Source of the DNA: Undaria pinnatifida
Lineage: Eukaryota > Sar > Phaeophyceae > Laminariales > Alariaceae
Assembly (NCBI GenBank): GCA_012845835.1
Contig: JABAKD010000002.1
Location: 17,011,629-17,075,628, forward strand
DNA length: 64,000 nt
Reading direction: 5' to 3'
Part shown: piece by piece, positions 24,501 through 34,036 of the stretch
How the letters are laid out: the number at the start of each line of letters is the position of its first letter
Position numbering within the stretch: position 1 is the stretch's first letter
Position numbers and translations under genes: made by a program
Notes under the pieces: generated by a model
What the model was told of the DNA's origin: nothing
Seen by the model: only the letters and a program-made list of their open reading frames with translations
Databases searched by the model: none

Positions 24501-27500
24501 GTGTACCGATTTTCGATTGTTGCCTATTTGTTTGTGGTTGTTGTGACGGTATAGCAAAGCCGGAGTAGACGAGACGACTGGGTACCTGAGCGCAATTGGG
24601 GCCGCCAGCCCGTGTTGCGCGCAGTAACATGTTCCGCAGTTCAAATTAGAGCCTCAACAAGACTTCGGCACGTGTTGCGCGTAGTACGCATGATTTCGCG
24701 GGAAACGTTACCCTGGCGCAACAGCGCAACACCTAAAATGCGCCCTGCTGGGTACATACGGCTACTGTTACACAATAGCAGCGCCCCATCTCGGCGCTGC
24801 TATACTTACCACCTGCGGAAAGGGGGCAGCCGTGGTACCCGCGGCGTCGAAGCTTGTGCGGTCCCTGTGGAGGTGAGATGCACGAGGGAGAACGTTGGAC
24901 ATGGGACTGTTAAATGATGCCCCCAAGCTACTAAAATTAAAGATGGTGCGATGCAAAAGCTCATGCGTGCGTGGGCGATGTGAATCTCAACGCGTGCGCT
25001 CGCATACATAATTGGACGCTCAGTACAAGGCAAACGCGGTATGACAGAGAAGCGTATGTTTCGAAGTGCGGACATGCTAATAATAGACAGGTTTCCTTAT
25101 AAGTTTCTGTCGGTAAATTGTCTTGACTCGACGTCGGGAACAAGCGCCCATAGAACATCATAGCTCGGAGAGCACTAGCTTTCTCGGCAAGTATACTAGA
25201 TCGACAGAGCTGTTGTTGATGGTTTCCAGGTCGTCACTTTTCTTCAGGGTGAGGTGTTGCGCCATTGAACGGAGACTTTGTTCTGAGATAAGATTGTGTG
25301 TCGACATAAACTAAAGCCCCCTCCGGAAAGCTTCTTGCGACGTTCAGGGTTGGAAGCGGACCCCAAATACGTGCCCTAAACACTCTTAGTATGTTAACTG
25401 CAGTACATGTGCTGTGTATGCCGGCGCATTTACTTACGCATCAAGCGCCAGGCTCCTCAGCTCCTGTGCACCGTGGGCGAAGGCGCACTTCACTACAGGC
25501 AACATGAAAAAATAACAAGGCCAGACGCGCACCACCAAAGAAGGGAGCGTTGAGAGAAGGGGAGTGAGCATGGGTAGCGCGAAAAAGGTACTGTGGGCAA
25601 TAATCGGGTTCAACGTCCTTTCGCCAGCACGGGGTGATAGGCTCCACGTATCTCGTGATGCCGTGCTTAGACTTGCCTTGGATTTTTATCACTACGATAG
25701 CTTGCACCGGGGGTGTATACGTTCAAAGAGTCACTGATGTACGTGTTTTCGTCGAAATATTACTGCAGTACAATAGCTTGCACCAGGCGTGCATACACCA
25801 TCCACCTGTTTAGGTTTTTCATGTAATATTATCAACACTTCGTCGCGCATAAATTTGTGTGGACGACAGCTACAGGACGTCATACTAATGACGGTACACT
25901 TCGAGATCGTGAAACAACCGAGTGATATCCCACTTACCACCGAACGGGCATGCTCCGCTCAACCAGTGCCGGCATATCTCAGTCTGCAGTACATACATGG
26001 GTGTGGCAGGTCGACGTCGAGACCAGGAACGGAATGCAGTCACCGTTCGTTAGTTGCGGATAAAGAATAAAGGAACAAAATAAGACGCACAGCGAAGTCT
26101 GAAGAGTGGGTGGGGTATATTATTTTATACTGAAACTTGTACAGCCCGTCTTGGCAATCTCCATGACGTGCCATGACGTTCAATGGGGCATAGGCTTGCA
26201 TGGCAGTGACATGGCAACGCGATGGACTTTCATGGCATTGCCATGGACTTTCATGGCATTGCCATGGGTTTTCATGACGCTGGTTGCCGTGGCTTGTTCT
26301 GAAAACGTCCATGGCATTGCCATGGGAAAATCCCATGACATTGCCAATGGTAGTACCATAGTAGACTACTGTCATGAGACGATCATAGGCATAATACGGC
26401 ACTCGTAACCCTAACCCCAACCCTAACCCCAACCCTAACCAAGGCAGTCGATCTCTGTGGCGTGTCATGGCGATGACGTGGGTATGTCATGGGATTTCTA
26501 TGACGCGTGTCATGGCACCGCCATAGCGTTGCCGTCACACTACCATAGTGTTGCCATGAAACTGCCATACACAGGCCTTCACGGCAGTGACATAATATTG
26601 CAATTGACACTGCGGCAGTGCCATGGAAGTGCAATGAATGGCCATAGCAATAGCACCGCAATGAAGGGCCATGGTAACGGTGCTGCAATGGAGGCCCAAG
26701 GCAGTGTCATGGCATTGCCATGGGAATATCAAATACTGGTAGTGTGCATTGTTGGAAAAGGGTGCTGCTATGCTGAAGGGGGCATAATGCTTTGTCGAAC
26801 CGACCGCCCTCGAGTATGATGAGATCCAGGTATAGCAGGGGGCATAATACCAGTGGGGCGTGACGAAGTAACGAGGCGCATGCATTATTAGTTGAGCTTC
26901 CGCAAGGCTCTCTGGTTCACACTTGGGTCCTTATCATGGTTGTTGTGCTCAGTCGTCTCATCGTGCAGTCTATCCACGGGCAACAAGGCACCGAAGTTTC
27001 ATATGATACGCAAAGGGACCAAAACTCTATACTACACTCTTCGAGAAAAGTACGTCTAAGATGTGTACAAAACATACAAACTGTGTGTGTTTTTACATGA
27101 AATACGACTGCATATATATGTTTTTCCACAATGCGCTCTTGTTCATAGCACGCATTTGGCCTGCAAAGGCAGACGGATCCGGACCCTGATCCTGGAGACC
27201 GACAGGAGGGGACAGACTCGTGCCCCCGCGAAACCACAGAAGCAACCATGTTTGAATTAAAAACTTTATTTGATTGGTCCCTGATAAGGGTCTCCACCTC
27301 CCAAGTCTAACGGCAGACTTTCGAATTTTTGAACGCATGACGTTGTGCACATGTACGGCAGATTCAAAATTTCGAGGCATGTGTGCATATCACGGCCCAT
27401 GTACTGACGAGGTTCATTCGCCATTGAAGGATCATTACGGAGGCACTGTGCGACGTTCTTGCTGGAGTCAAGCGTAGGCCGGGTATCCTAGTCTGGTTCG

Positions 27501-28086
27501 TTCAAAATTGCCATTGCGTGCTTCATGCGTTTTCCGGTCGAGCGCAGCAGTCGACTAAGGAGTAAGAAATCAACATGTGCACAACATGGGTGTCGTTGCC
27601 TTTACACACGATCTAAGTATGACATACAAAGCGCGGGTGACTCATTTGCAGCACGCATGCAAATGGCAACGATGCACAAAGCGCGCGCAATGCACTTTCT
27701 GCATGCATGCAAAGGGTACGCGCAGCCGCTAACGTGTGGCGAGTACTTCGGGATGCCCTAACTCTATCCTGCATACGAGGCATTGAGAGTGCCCTGACTG
27801 ACCTTTCGGTTGGCCTCGATGATTCCCTGACCAGGCCTTCCAACTCGCCGAACTTGTCTTGAGCCGTGTGCTTTACCGAGAATCTGTGCATGCGCATGGG
27901 ATGCAGCAACGCGAGAGCGGGCGCAGATCAGAGGAAGCGTGCATTAGTCAGAGGAGGCGACGGCGCGGTGCTCTAAGTAGGGGCTTCGGCTGACCAGCCA
28001 CGGCTCGTAGATCTTACAGACCGAAAAAAAGAAGGAAAACACAGCTCGTGCTTACTCACATCGGACGAGATTGTAGCAGTCACCAT
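18157..28086 (-). CDS. Gene A: CCCH zinc-finger protein, ten exons, about 527 residues
   Basis: Proposed exons on the minus strand: 28086-28060, 27883-27803, 25983-25938, 25492-25438, 24864-24810, 24585-24394, 22885-22855, 22647-22452, 21471-21011 and 18596-18157. All junctions follow GT-AG, the phases agree, and the total length is 1584 bases ending in TGA. Exon 2 ends with EANRK and exon 3 starts TEICRHW. Together with exon 4 they form one CCCH finger, C40-x7-C48-x5-C54-x3-H58, with the KTEIC lead-in and FAHG.QELR tail typical of tristetraprolin/TIS11-type fingers. Such proteins bind RNA, often AU-rich elements that control mRNA decay; that role is inference here. Residues 89 onward are Ser/Arg/Gln-rich and unrecognised. 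Donors include GTAAGT (three) and GTGAGT (two). Exon 7 (31 bases) and the first exon are the least certain. The stop codon overlaps a donor-like GTGAGT, so a further exon is possible. Confidence 0.65.
19655..20760 (+). repeat. G-tract repeat family, long copy with extreme G runs
   Basis: The family 5' part is at 19662-19880. It is followed by modules with CTATAAAACCCG/AACTATA, TCTGACGGTTTTGG and long G runs at about 20010-20030, 20108-20150, 20321-20445, 20537-20560 and 20665-20682. A partial second start (CGGCTGTGAGATCAAAGAT) lies near 20727. The repeat sits inside the 2.4-kb last intron of gene A on the opposite strand. Pro- or Gly-rich frames here are by-products of the G runs. Confidence 0.75.
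20321..20445 (+). repeat. 125-base purine tract of G runs with single A interruptions
   Basis: Nearly pure G with isolated A and C bases. It could form G-quadruplexes on the plus strand, which is the non-template strand for a plus transcript and the template for gene A. The exact length in the assembly may be unreliable. Confidence 0.8.
21011..21471 (-). CDS. Gene A exon 9, large unrecognised coding exon
   Basis: A 461-base exon runs from an acceptor GTGTGTTCAG to a donor GTGAGT. It encodes about 153 residues of even composition rich in Arg, Glu, Ala and Ser (for example ALGRAEANGRKYKADEEVP). Its phase fits both the upstream exon (22452-22647) and the downstream exon (18157-18596). No domain recognised. 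Confidence 0.65.
23607..23660 (+). repeat. Two-copy 26-bp tandem repeat
   Basis: GCGCGGATCTTGGAAGGCAG occurs twice in direct succession in an intron of gene A. Confidence 0.8.
23918..23936. promoter_or_regulatory. Pair of TGACGTCA palindromes (CRE-like)
   Basis: Two perfect TGACGTCA octamers occupy 23918-23925 and 23929-23936, 11 bases apart, about one helical turn. This is the consensus site of bZIP factors of the CREB/ATF type. They lie 30 bases before an interstitial telomere repeat in an intron of gene A. Confidence 0.4.
23967..23991 (+). repeat. Interstitial telomere-type repeat, four GGGTTA units
   Basis: Four perfect units of GGGTTA. The TTAGGG type is used by many eukaryotes, including brown algae and animals. 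Its position inside a gene intron argues against a chromosome end here. Confidence 0.85.
25438..25492 (-). CDS. Gene A exon 4, second half of the CCCH finger
   Basis: The 55-base exon encodes KCAFAHGAQELRSLALDA, with the third Cys and the His of the finger. Its acceptor is TTGCCTGTAG and its donor GTAAGT. The paralogous exon at 41535-41589 also has 55 bases and encodes NCAFAHGEEELRIQPVE. Confidence 0.8.
25938..25983 (-). CDS. Gene A exon 3, first half of the CCCH finger
   Basis: The 46-base exon encodes TEICRHWLSGACPFG plus one base. It lies between an acceptor CTGCAG and a donor GTAAGT. Gene B has an exon of identical length and phase at 43252-43297 encoding TEICRHWSTGPCPFG. Confidence 0.8.
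26160..26725. repeat. Region rich in CATGGCA/TGCCATG motifs
   Basis: The words ATGGCA and TGCCAT recur dozens of times on both strands at about 10- to 22-base spacing, including two adjacent copies of CTTTCATGGCATTGCCATGG. The block is interrupted by telomere-like CCCTAACCCCAA at 26405-26440. It fills much of intron 2 of gene A. A similar cluster lies at 37660-38270. Confidence 0.7.
26405..26440 (-). repeat. Degenerate interstitial telomere repeat
   Basis: AACCCTAACCCC units alternate CCCTAA and CCCCAA. On the minus strand this reads GGTTAGGG/GGTTGGGG, a variant of the repeat at 23967-23991 in opposite orientation. Confidence 0.75.
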
Positions 28087-28342
28087 CGCTGCAAAGGGGG
28101 CTATATCCAACGTCGGAGTGGCAAAGGTGCAGTGCAGTGGGCACTTCTTCGGTGGGCTGGTTGGTCTGGCTGCGCAGGCTGGTTATTAGGCTGGCTGGCG
28201 TTTTAAGAATGAGCGAATGGGGGTGGGGGCTTGGGTGGCCATTCACGTGTGTTTCGATCCTAGAGCATGGCGTGTTTTCCATGGCCATATGGGGGTGTTT
28301 TTCAAGATTTTGGTGCTCAGGATAGATTGGGACCTACCTGTT

Positions 28343-28466
28343 GGTTCGACGAAAATTCTGGCGTCAACGACCAAATATATAAAATACAAAATAGACGCCG
28401 AAAATTCTGGCGTCAACCACCAAATTTATATAATATAAAATAGACGCCGAAAATTCTGGCGTCAAC
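28343..28466. repeat. 50-bp tandem repeat upstream of gene A
   Basis: Two and a half units, each with GACGCC AAAATTCT-type inverted repeats (GACGCCGAAAATTCTGGCGTC reads as an imperfect palindrome) followed by an AT-rich part (CAAATATATAAAATA). It lies about 260-380 bases upstream of the proposed ATG of gene A, where promoter elements would be expected. Confidence 0.75.
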
Positions 28467-29110
28467 TTGCAATAGGAAATCTATAGCCTATACCAGGGTA
28501 TACAGAGTAGATGGCATGATGCCCACACCTTTTAACTTTAAAAGAGGAGAGAAACTTTGATGCCCATGGCACCCGTTTATTGGCAAAATAGAGTTAAAAA
28601 GAATCCTCACACCTTCGAAAAACTGGCTCTTGTCTCCTGTGCATGTCCGACGCTGTGTTTCACATCGCAAATTAGCACAATACAACGCTTGACCAGAACA
28701 TTCTCAACAAGGCGTCTCTCTCGCTAGGGCACATCTCCCAACACATGCCTGCACTGTACGAGCAATCATCGGGGTTCCTGCGTATCTTGTCTGAGTTTGA
28801 TGCCCACTTACTTGCTTGGTATTTTATGGGCATATCTTATTTTTTTCTGCCACGCTTTCGAGAAGCACATGTCATGTTATCCCTGACATATATCTGTCTG
28901 TCTATACGCCACCATGTTTCCCGTCGCAATCGGCACTATACAACGCTCGAAAGATTAGCACACGACTCAATGCGTTTATCTTTAGCCAGGAAACGTCTTA
29001 CACACGTCCTCGAATCCATACGAACAATCGTTGGGTGCTGCTGCATATCTGTGTCCAAATTTAATTCCCAGTTTGTACCTGTTGTTGCAGCCTGTGCTTG
29101 TGTCAAATAT
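28467..29110. other. Spacer, nothing recognised
   Basis: Frames on the plus strand (28745-29119) show no domain or splice support. A short ACAACGCTCGA/ACAACGCTTGACC similarity is seen within it. Confidence 0.3.
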
Positions 29111-29119
29111 ATATTGTAA

Positions 29120-29725
29120 AAACAAAGATAGACTCCAGCTGTCTGTGAGATCGAAGATTTTGTCGAAACTCATATTTGCAAGAAAGTTGTGTGTGATACC
29201 CCGATCGCGCGTATTACGGGTTGTGTGTCCTCATTAAGGAAATATAGATCGGCGACTCCCCTTGCAACTACAGTGTAGCTATCAGGGTCAACAGGGTGAT
29301 GTTAGTCAGTCTGTGCGCGGAAACTATAAAACCCGTTTTTGAGGGGGACAAAATCTGACAGCTGTGGAAGGAAATGCACCATCAGTTTTATCAAGTGAAT
29401 CCTGTAAGTCGATTAACCGGTGAGGAGAGGGCATAGAGTTTTTAAGGACGTGGGGGCCTGGGTTTGATCGAGAGGGAGAGGGAGAGGCGAGGGGGGGCGG
29501 GGGGGGGGGGGGGGGGGGCGGGGCGGGGGGGGCAGCTCATTCTATGCGTGGAAACTATAAATCCTATCCTGTAAATCGTACAACCAGTGAGGAGAAGGCG
29601 GAGCGTTCCAGGGGGTGTGCGGGGGTGCGGGGGGCGGGGGGGGGGGCGAAAGGGTTTTTTTAACAGCATCAGGTCGTATAGATGTATGTAGGGGTTTTCT
29701 ATACACGTGGTGCTCGGTCTAGGCG
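29120..29725 (+). repeat. G-tract repeat family, long copy
   Basis: The order of blocks matches the copy at 19655: CCAGCTGTCTGTGAGATCGAA, GTCGAAACTCATATTTGC, GATCGCGCGTATTACGGG, GGCGACTCCCCTTGCAACTAC, TATAAAACCCGTTTTTGAGG, TCTGACAGCTGTGGAAGG, then G runs at about 29496-29530 and 29622-29646, and the ending ACACGTGGTGCTCGGTC. Confidence 0.8.
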
Positions 29726-31380
29726 ATGGTATATATACTTCCATTGCCTATCTGTCACAACCTTAGTTCGTGAGATCTGTCCGTCACGATGCCTCCAGTG
29801 TTGCATGCATAATACGTTCGACCCAGGGTCCATCATGCTGCTGCTGTTGTAAACAGTATAATACTATGATACCTAATGATACCACGCATGCATACACGTG
29901 AGCACAGTACGAGTACGAGTGTGATTTCGGATGTTTTGTTCGTATTTTCTGCTTTTTTTTTCTTACGAAGAGTGTTCGCGGCATCATGTCCTGGATGTTT
30001 ATGTCTTCTACTGTATGTATCGGCTGTATGTTGTGACGATGCTGCTGTTTCTGTATCGTGGTCTCTCTTGCCCCGACATGAGATATCATCAGGTTTTTTC
30101 CTTCTGTTGGGAACTACTCGCTTCACCGTGGCGCCACCGCCGTGGGGGCGGGGGATCCGCTTATTCCCTAGTACAACGTGTGATAGATGCCTGCTGCTGC
30201 TTTCATCGAAACTGCTCCATGCTCTGGCATTTGAATCATGATTTATTTGATAGAGGCCTATCAACGGCCCGAATCGAAATGCAAATTGCAAGCCGACGGC
30301 AAGGCTGACTCGACGGGCTGTCGGGACTGGCTCGGAATTGCCGGCAACGCTCAGCACGCGACGGCCGCGACTCTCGGTGCGACGTGAGACCTATTGTTCT
30401 GCTCGCTGTTCTCCAACCGTCTCCACCCATGTCGCGGGGCGGGGCCGAAACGCTCTGGATCGTGAGACCATGATGACAGACAGGCAGCGCATAGCATCGT
30501 TGTGATAATATAGACAATACAATTTACAATATATTTGTTTTCACTTTTTATGCCGTTCGAACGGCTGCCATTTCATGTTTTTCGGGTGTACGTAGCATGG
30601 ATATATTCCTGGTATCGTTTGGTTTGCAAGCAATACGGGATGGTATACCATGCAGTTGTTCGTGATACATATATATATGTTATTATAGTTGTATGGAATA
30701 CCGCGCAGCTCGCACTGCCCGTAGGAATCGCACTGCTGTTCCGACTGCGGTGAGCGTGTAAAAAGCACGTGGCAACACTTCAGAAATTAATTAGGAGTTA
30801 GGGGACCATTTCATAGAAATATTTGTTCAACTTCTGCACGAAATGAAATACGACGTAAATCATTGTACAATGAAATTTTGGTGCATGTAGTATTAATAGT
30901 GCCAATATATGCACTGCTTCGCATATACCAAGTACCTCTACGTACCTGGTCAACGATTATTGGAGCCTGGCCCAAAATAGGAGTTCATTACGCCCTTTAC
31001 AATCACCCCCGGGTTTTTCGAGACAAACGGCTTGAAATTAGCGTGGGGTGATATTTGCAGTAGTATGAGAGTCGTCGTGTGGCGTCGCGGACTTCATGAT
31101 AGGAGGCTGTTACCCATTGAATTGGCGGACCCTTGCATTGAGTGAGGGGTGATGTGCGTGAGCGACCGGCAGTTTCCAGGCCACTCTCCTGGATCCTGAA
31201 CAATCTCATGACCCTTTCATTTTTATTTTGATTATCGCCTTTTCTTGACAGCCTATTCCAGCTCCGATCCGAAGAAAAAGCGAATAAAAATATGCTAGAC
31301 GGGACAATAAATAAAGACATGTATCACCTTGTGCCTGGTAATAGCGGTGCAGATATTAATGTGGGTTCAAGAGTCACGTG
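29726..31380. other. Stretch without a convincing gene
   Basis: Open frames on both strands around 29784-30360 overlap one another and lack domains. I see no exon chain or repeat of note. Confidence 0.3.
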
Positions 31381-31440
31381 GAAGTGTAGTTATTTTTCTC
31401 CATCCGCCGGAGGATTGAAAGAAAAAAAAAAGGTTTAGAG
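31381..31440 (+). mobile_element. Tiny A-tailed retroposon-like copy
   Basis: The core ATCCGCCGGAGGATT is followed by GAAAGAAAAAAAAAA. The same core with an A tail occurs at 53453-53510, and reversed at 33978-34036. Flanks GGGTTCAAGAGTC and GGTTTAGAGTC resemble an imperfect target duplication. Confidence 0.45.
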
Positions 31441-32157
31441 TCTGGAATTGAGTCCGAGAATTTTTTGTGGCCCCCGTTTGGTTCCAGTGATATGTGAAAG
31501 GATACTAACAACTCTGACACTAACACTAACTCCAAGATCTCTATGGATTACAGCGTTTCAACATGGATGTCGAAGAAGGCTCTACGCGGAAGCGCACGCC
31601 AGAATTAGATCTTCACCCTCCTGATCTAAAAATCGGGTACATACAGAGGTACCTACGGTTTATTAATAATAGAAGCTGGGTGTGTCAGGCGTTGTAAACA
31701 TCACATACTTCTCTTCATTCGATGTAAGAAAACACCTTTTTTATACATACCGAATACGGGCGTTTCAACGAGCAAGCGCGTGACTTTCCGGGCACCGAGA
31801 GCAACATTTGTCGTCGGTGCCCAAAGAAGATTGCAATATGTTTTTGGCAAAGTACAGGTAGCATACCGGTAATTTTTTTTTTGTTTTCGGAACATACATG
31901 CTGGTGGGAGAAACCTCGAGTTTTCATGGGGTTTCATTGGGCCAATTCGATACACGTGTGTGTGTTGGCCACAATATAAACTGACATTTCCACCCATCAA
32001 CACCCAGGATAACCAGTCAGTGTCCGCGCCGATGCCTCCTCCTAGAGAGACGAGCTTTGTAGTCATAAACAAGACACAAGAGACATGCACATCGCTAATA
32101 ATAACCAGTAATGTTATGTGGCCAGATGAAATGCCAAAAGCATGGATACGAAAGCGG

Positions 32158-32240
32158 AACTTGACCCCTTTGGAGGTTCAGAGGGGAAAAGTGACGATGA
32201 AAATTGATCACAGCATCGGGCACTGCTGACTGGGGGAGGA
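32158..32240 (+). repeat. Dispersed CTTCAGAGGG-type repeat, copy 1
   Basis: CCCTTTGGAGGTTCAGAGGG, then CAGCATCGGGCACTGCTGACTG. Related copies lie at about 47638-47760, 49595-49700 and 62390-62485, all in plus orientation and all with the CAGAGGG-AA...CATCG-CCAC...GCTGCTGG order. Confidence 0.5.
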
Positions 32241-32584
32241 TAACATTGGTCTCCGACAAGTACAACGATGCAAGAGGCCGTACAGAACGGGTGCGGCACA
32301 ATCCTACTTATTATACTGCTTCGCGTTCACGCTATGTACTCCTAGACGCCTGAAACTGTGGCAATCGCCGTTTTTTTGTCATTGTGCATAATAATAAGCC
32401 AGCACATCAGACAACTTGCGAAGGAAGCAAGCAGAAAAAGAAAATAAAAAAAAGAATAAAAATGGAAGGACAGGGAGAAAATGAACGCAGGGAAGGTGGG
32501 AAAAAGTGCCCACAAGACAAGACACTGGAGTGAGTGAAACAAAAACACGGCGAGATTAAACGAAAAAAGCTAAACCGAAAAAGA

Positions 32585-33245
32585 AAACAAGGCATATAAC
32601 ACCACCCTATCAGCGTCGGGGGTAGCGCCCACACTGGGTTCCGAATGCACCTAACAATGTATGAGTAGGAGTATCTTGCCGCTGGTCTATCACCTGCCTA
32701 CTGTTTCTGACGAGATATTGGAGTGCCCATACCGCCATCATCGCCCCCAAACCTATGCACACAAAACAAATAAAACGAATCTAGGTATACTTAAAGCAAG
32801 TATCATAGGAGTCATCCACGGTAGGGGTGCAGCGGAAGTTTCTGACCTCATAACATGAGGAGCTCAACATCTCGCCCGAAACACGACTTCGAAGGCTTTC
32901 AATCGCACAACAATCAGACCAGCACTCCCATGCGCTGTTAGTCCTAAAACGATACTGGTAAAAGTGTCAGAACAACCGGTAGTTTCTTACTTGAGGAGCT
33001 GAACCGGCCACAAAAAACATCTAGTCTAAGTATGCCCCAAAAACTGCAACCCCTACCGTTAGTAGGTACCGAAAGATGACTCACAGCAGCAACCTACACA
33101 ACACCACCCGATCGGTGTCCACACAGCACCCAAAGTGGGTCCGAGTTCCATAGGGATAGGGGCCCTACTACCTGGTCTGCCTCCTGCTCCCTGTATATCT
33201 GACGATTACGATCTCCATACCGGCTGCCTCTACACCGGCACAAGT
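32585..33245 (+). repeat. Diverged tandem duplication, period about 510 bp
   Basis: Blocks ACACCACC, CCACACTGGGTTCCGA, CTGGTCTATCACCTGCC and CCATACCGCC at 32595-32740 recur as ACACCACC, CAAAGTGGGTCCGAG, CTGGTCTGCCTCCTGC and CCATACCGGC at 33100-33225. Confidence 0.5.
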
Positions 33246-33970
33246 GCCTCCATACCGCTCAAGGGTATCCAAAAAGGGCAACAGAAGGGGCAAAGGAAAG
33301 GGGGACGAAGAAAGGGATGCAACGGGAAACTGGTCTAGAAAGAACCAACCAGCGCGGAGGCGGAAATACCGCAGTTTCGGCGTCACCCCCCCCCCCCCGG
33401 GAGAGGGATGAGACAAACAATTAAAAAAAGCAAACCAATGAATACACCACAAGCCAAGACACCACCGACAAGCGACAGGCCACAACGCCAAAACGAATCG
33501 GACTCGAGGTAGTCATCCCGGTGCGTGGCGCTCAAGAGCTAGGGGGGGGGGGTGGGGGGCGGGTGGCAGATAAACCGCAATCGAACAAGGCTGGAAGGAG
33601 ACGGCAGACAGGGTAACAAGGCATCAGGTCGACTAGTAGATGGAACCTGTCTACGCATTTTCAAACTGCTGCGACTACCGCGAGTTCGAGATTGTCCATT
33701 GTCCCTCATTGTCCAACCCCTCTATTCAATATGCCACGATTTGTGTCAAGCCATGTGGACCTCTCTTAAATCGGCATTTATTTATCGAAAAACTGGTAGA
33801 ATAGCTCTGAAACCGTAGTCCCTGTATTTGCTTCTTGTATTTTGCGTATTATGGCCACGCGTTGTAATGCATTGACTTGCTCTCGCAGTGTTATAGGGCT
33901 AGTGTGGTCGCATGTAATTGCGCTCCTCAATCCACTCCGACAGCAGTGGTAGTTGCTTCGGAAACGGCGT
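33246..33970. other. Spacer with homopolymer runs
   Basis: C runs at 33387-33399 and G runs at 33542-33551; no gene recognised. Confidence 0.3.
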
Positions 33971-33971
33971 A

Positions 33972-34036
33972 CTCTAATCTTTTTTTTTTCTTTCTTTATC
34001 CTCCGGCGGATGGGAAAAAATAAAGCTCAAGCTCAC
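33972..34036 (-). mobile_element. Tiny A-tailed retroposon-like copy (minus)
   Basis: On the minus strand: GTGAGCTTGAGCTTTATTTT, CCATCCGCCGGAGGAT, AAAGAAAGAAAAAAAAAA. This matches the insert at 53453-53510 over nearly its whole length. No clear target duplication was seen. Confidence 0.5.
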
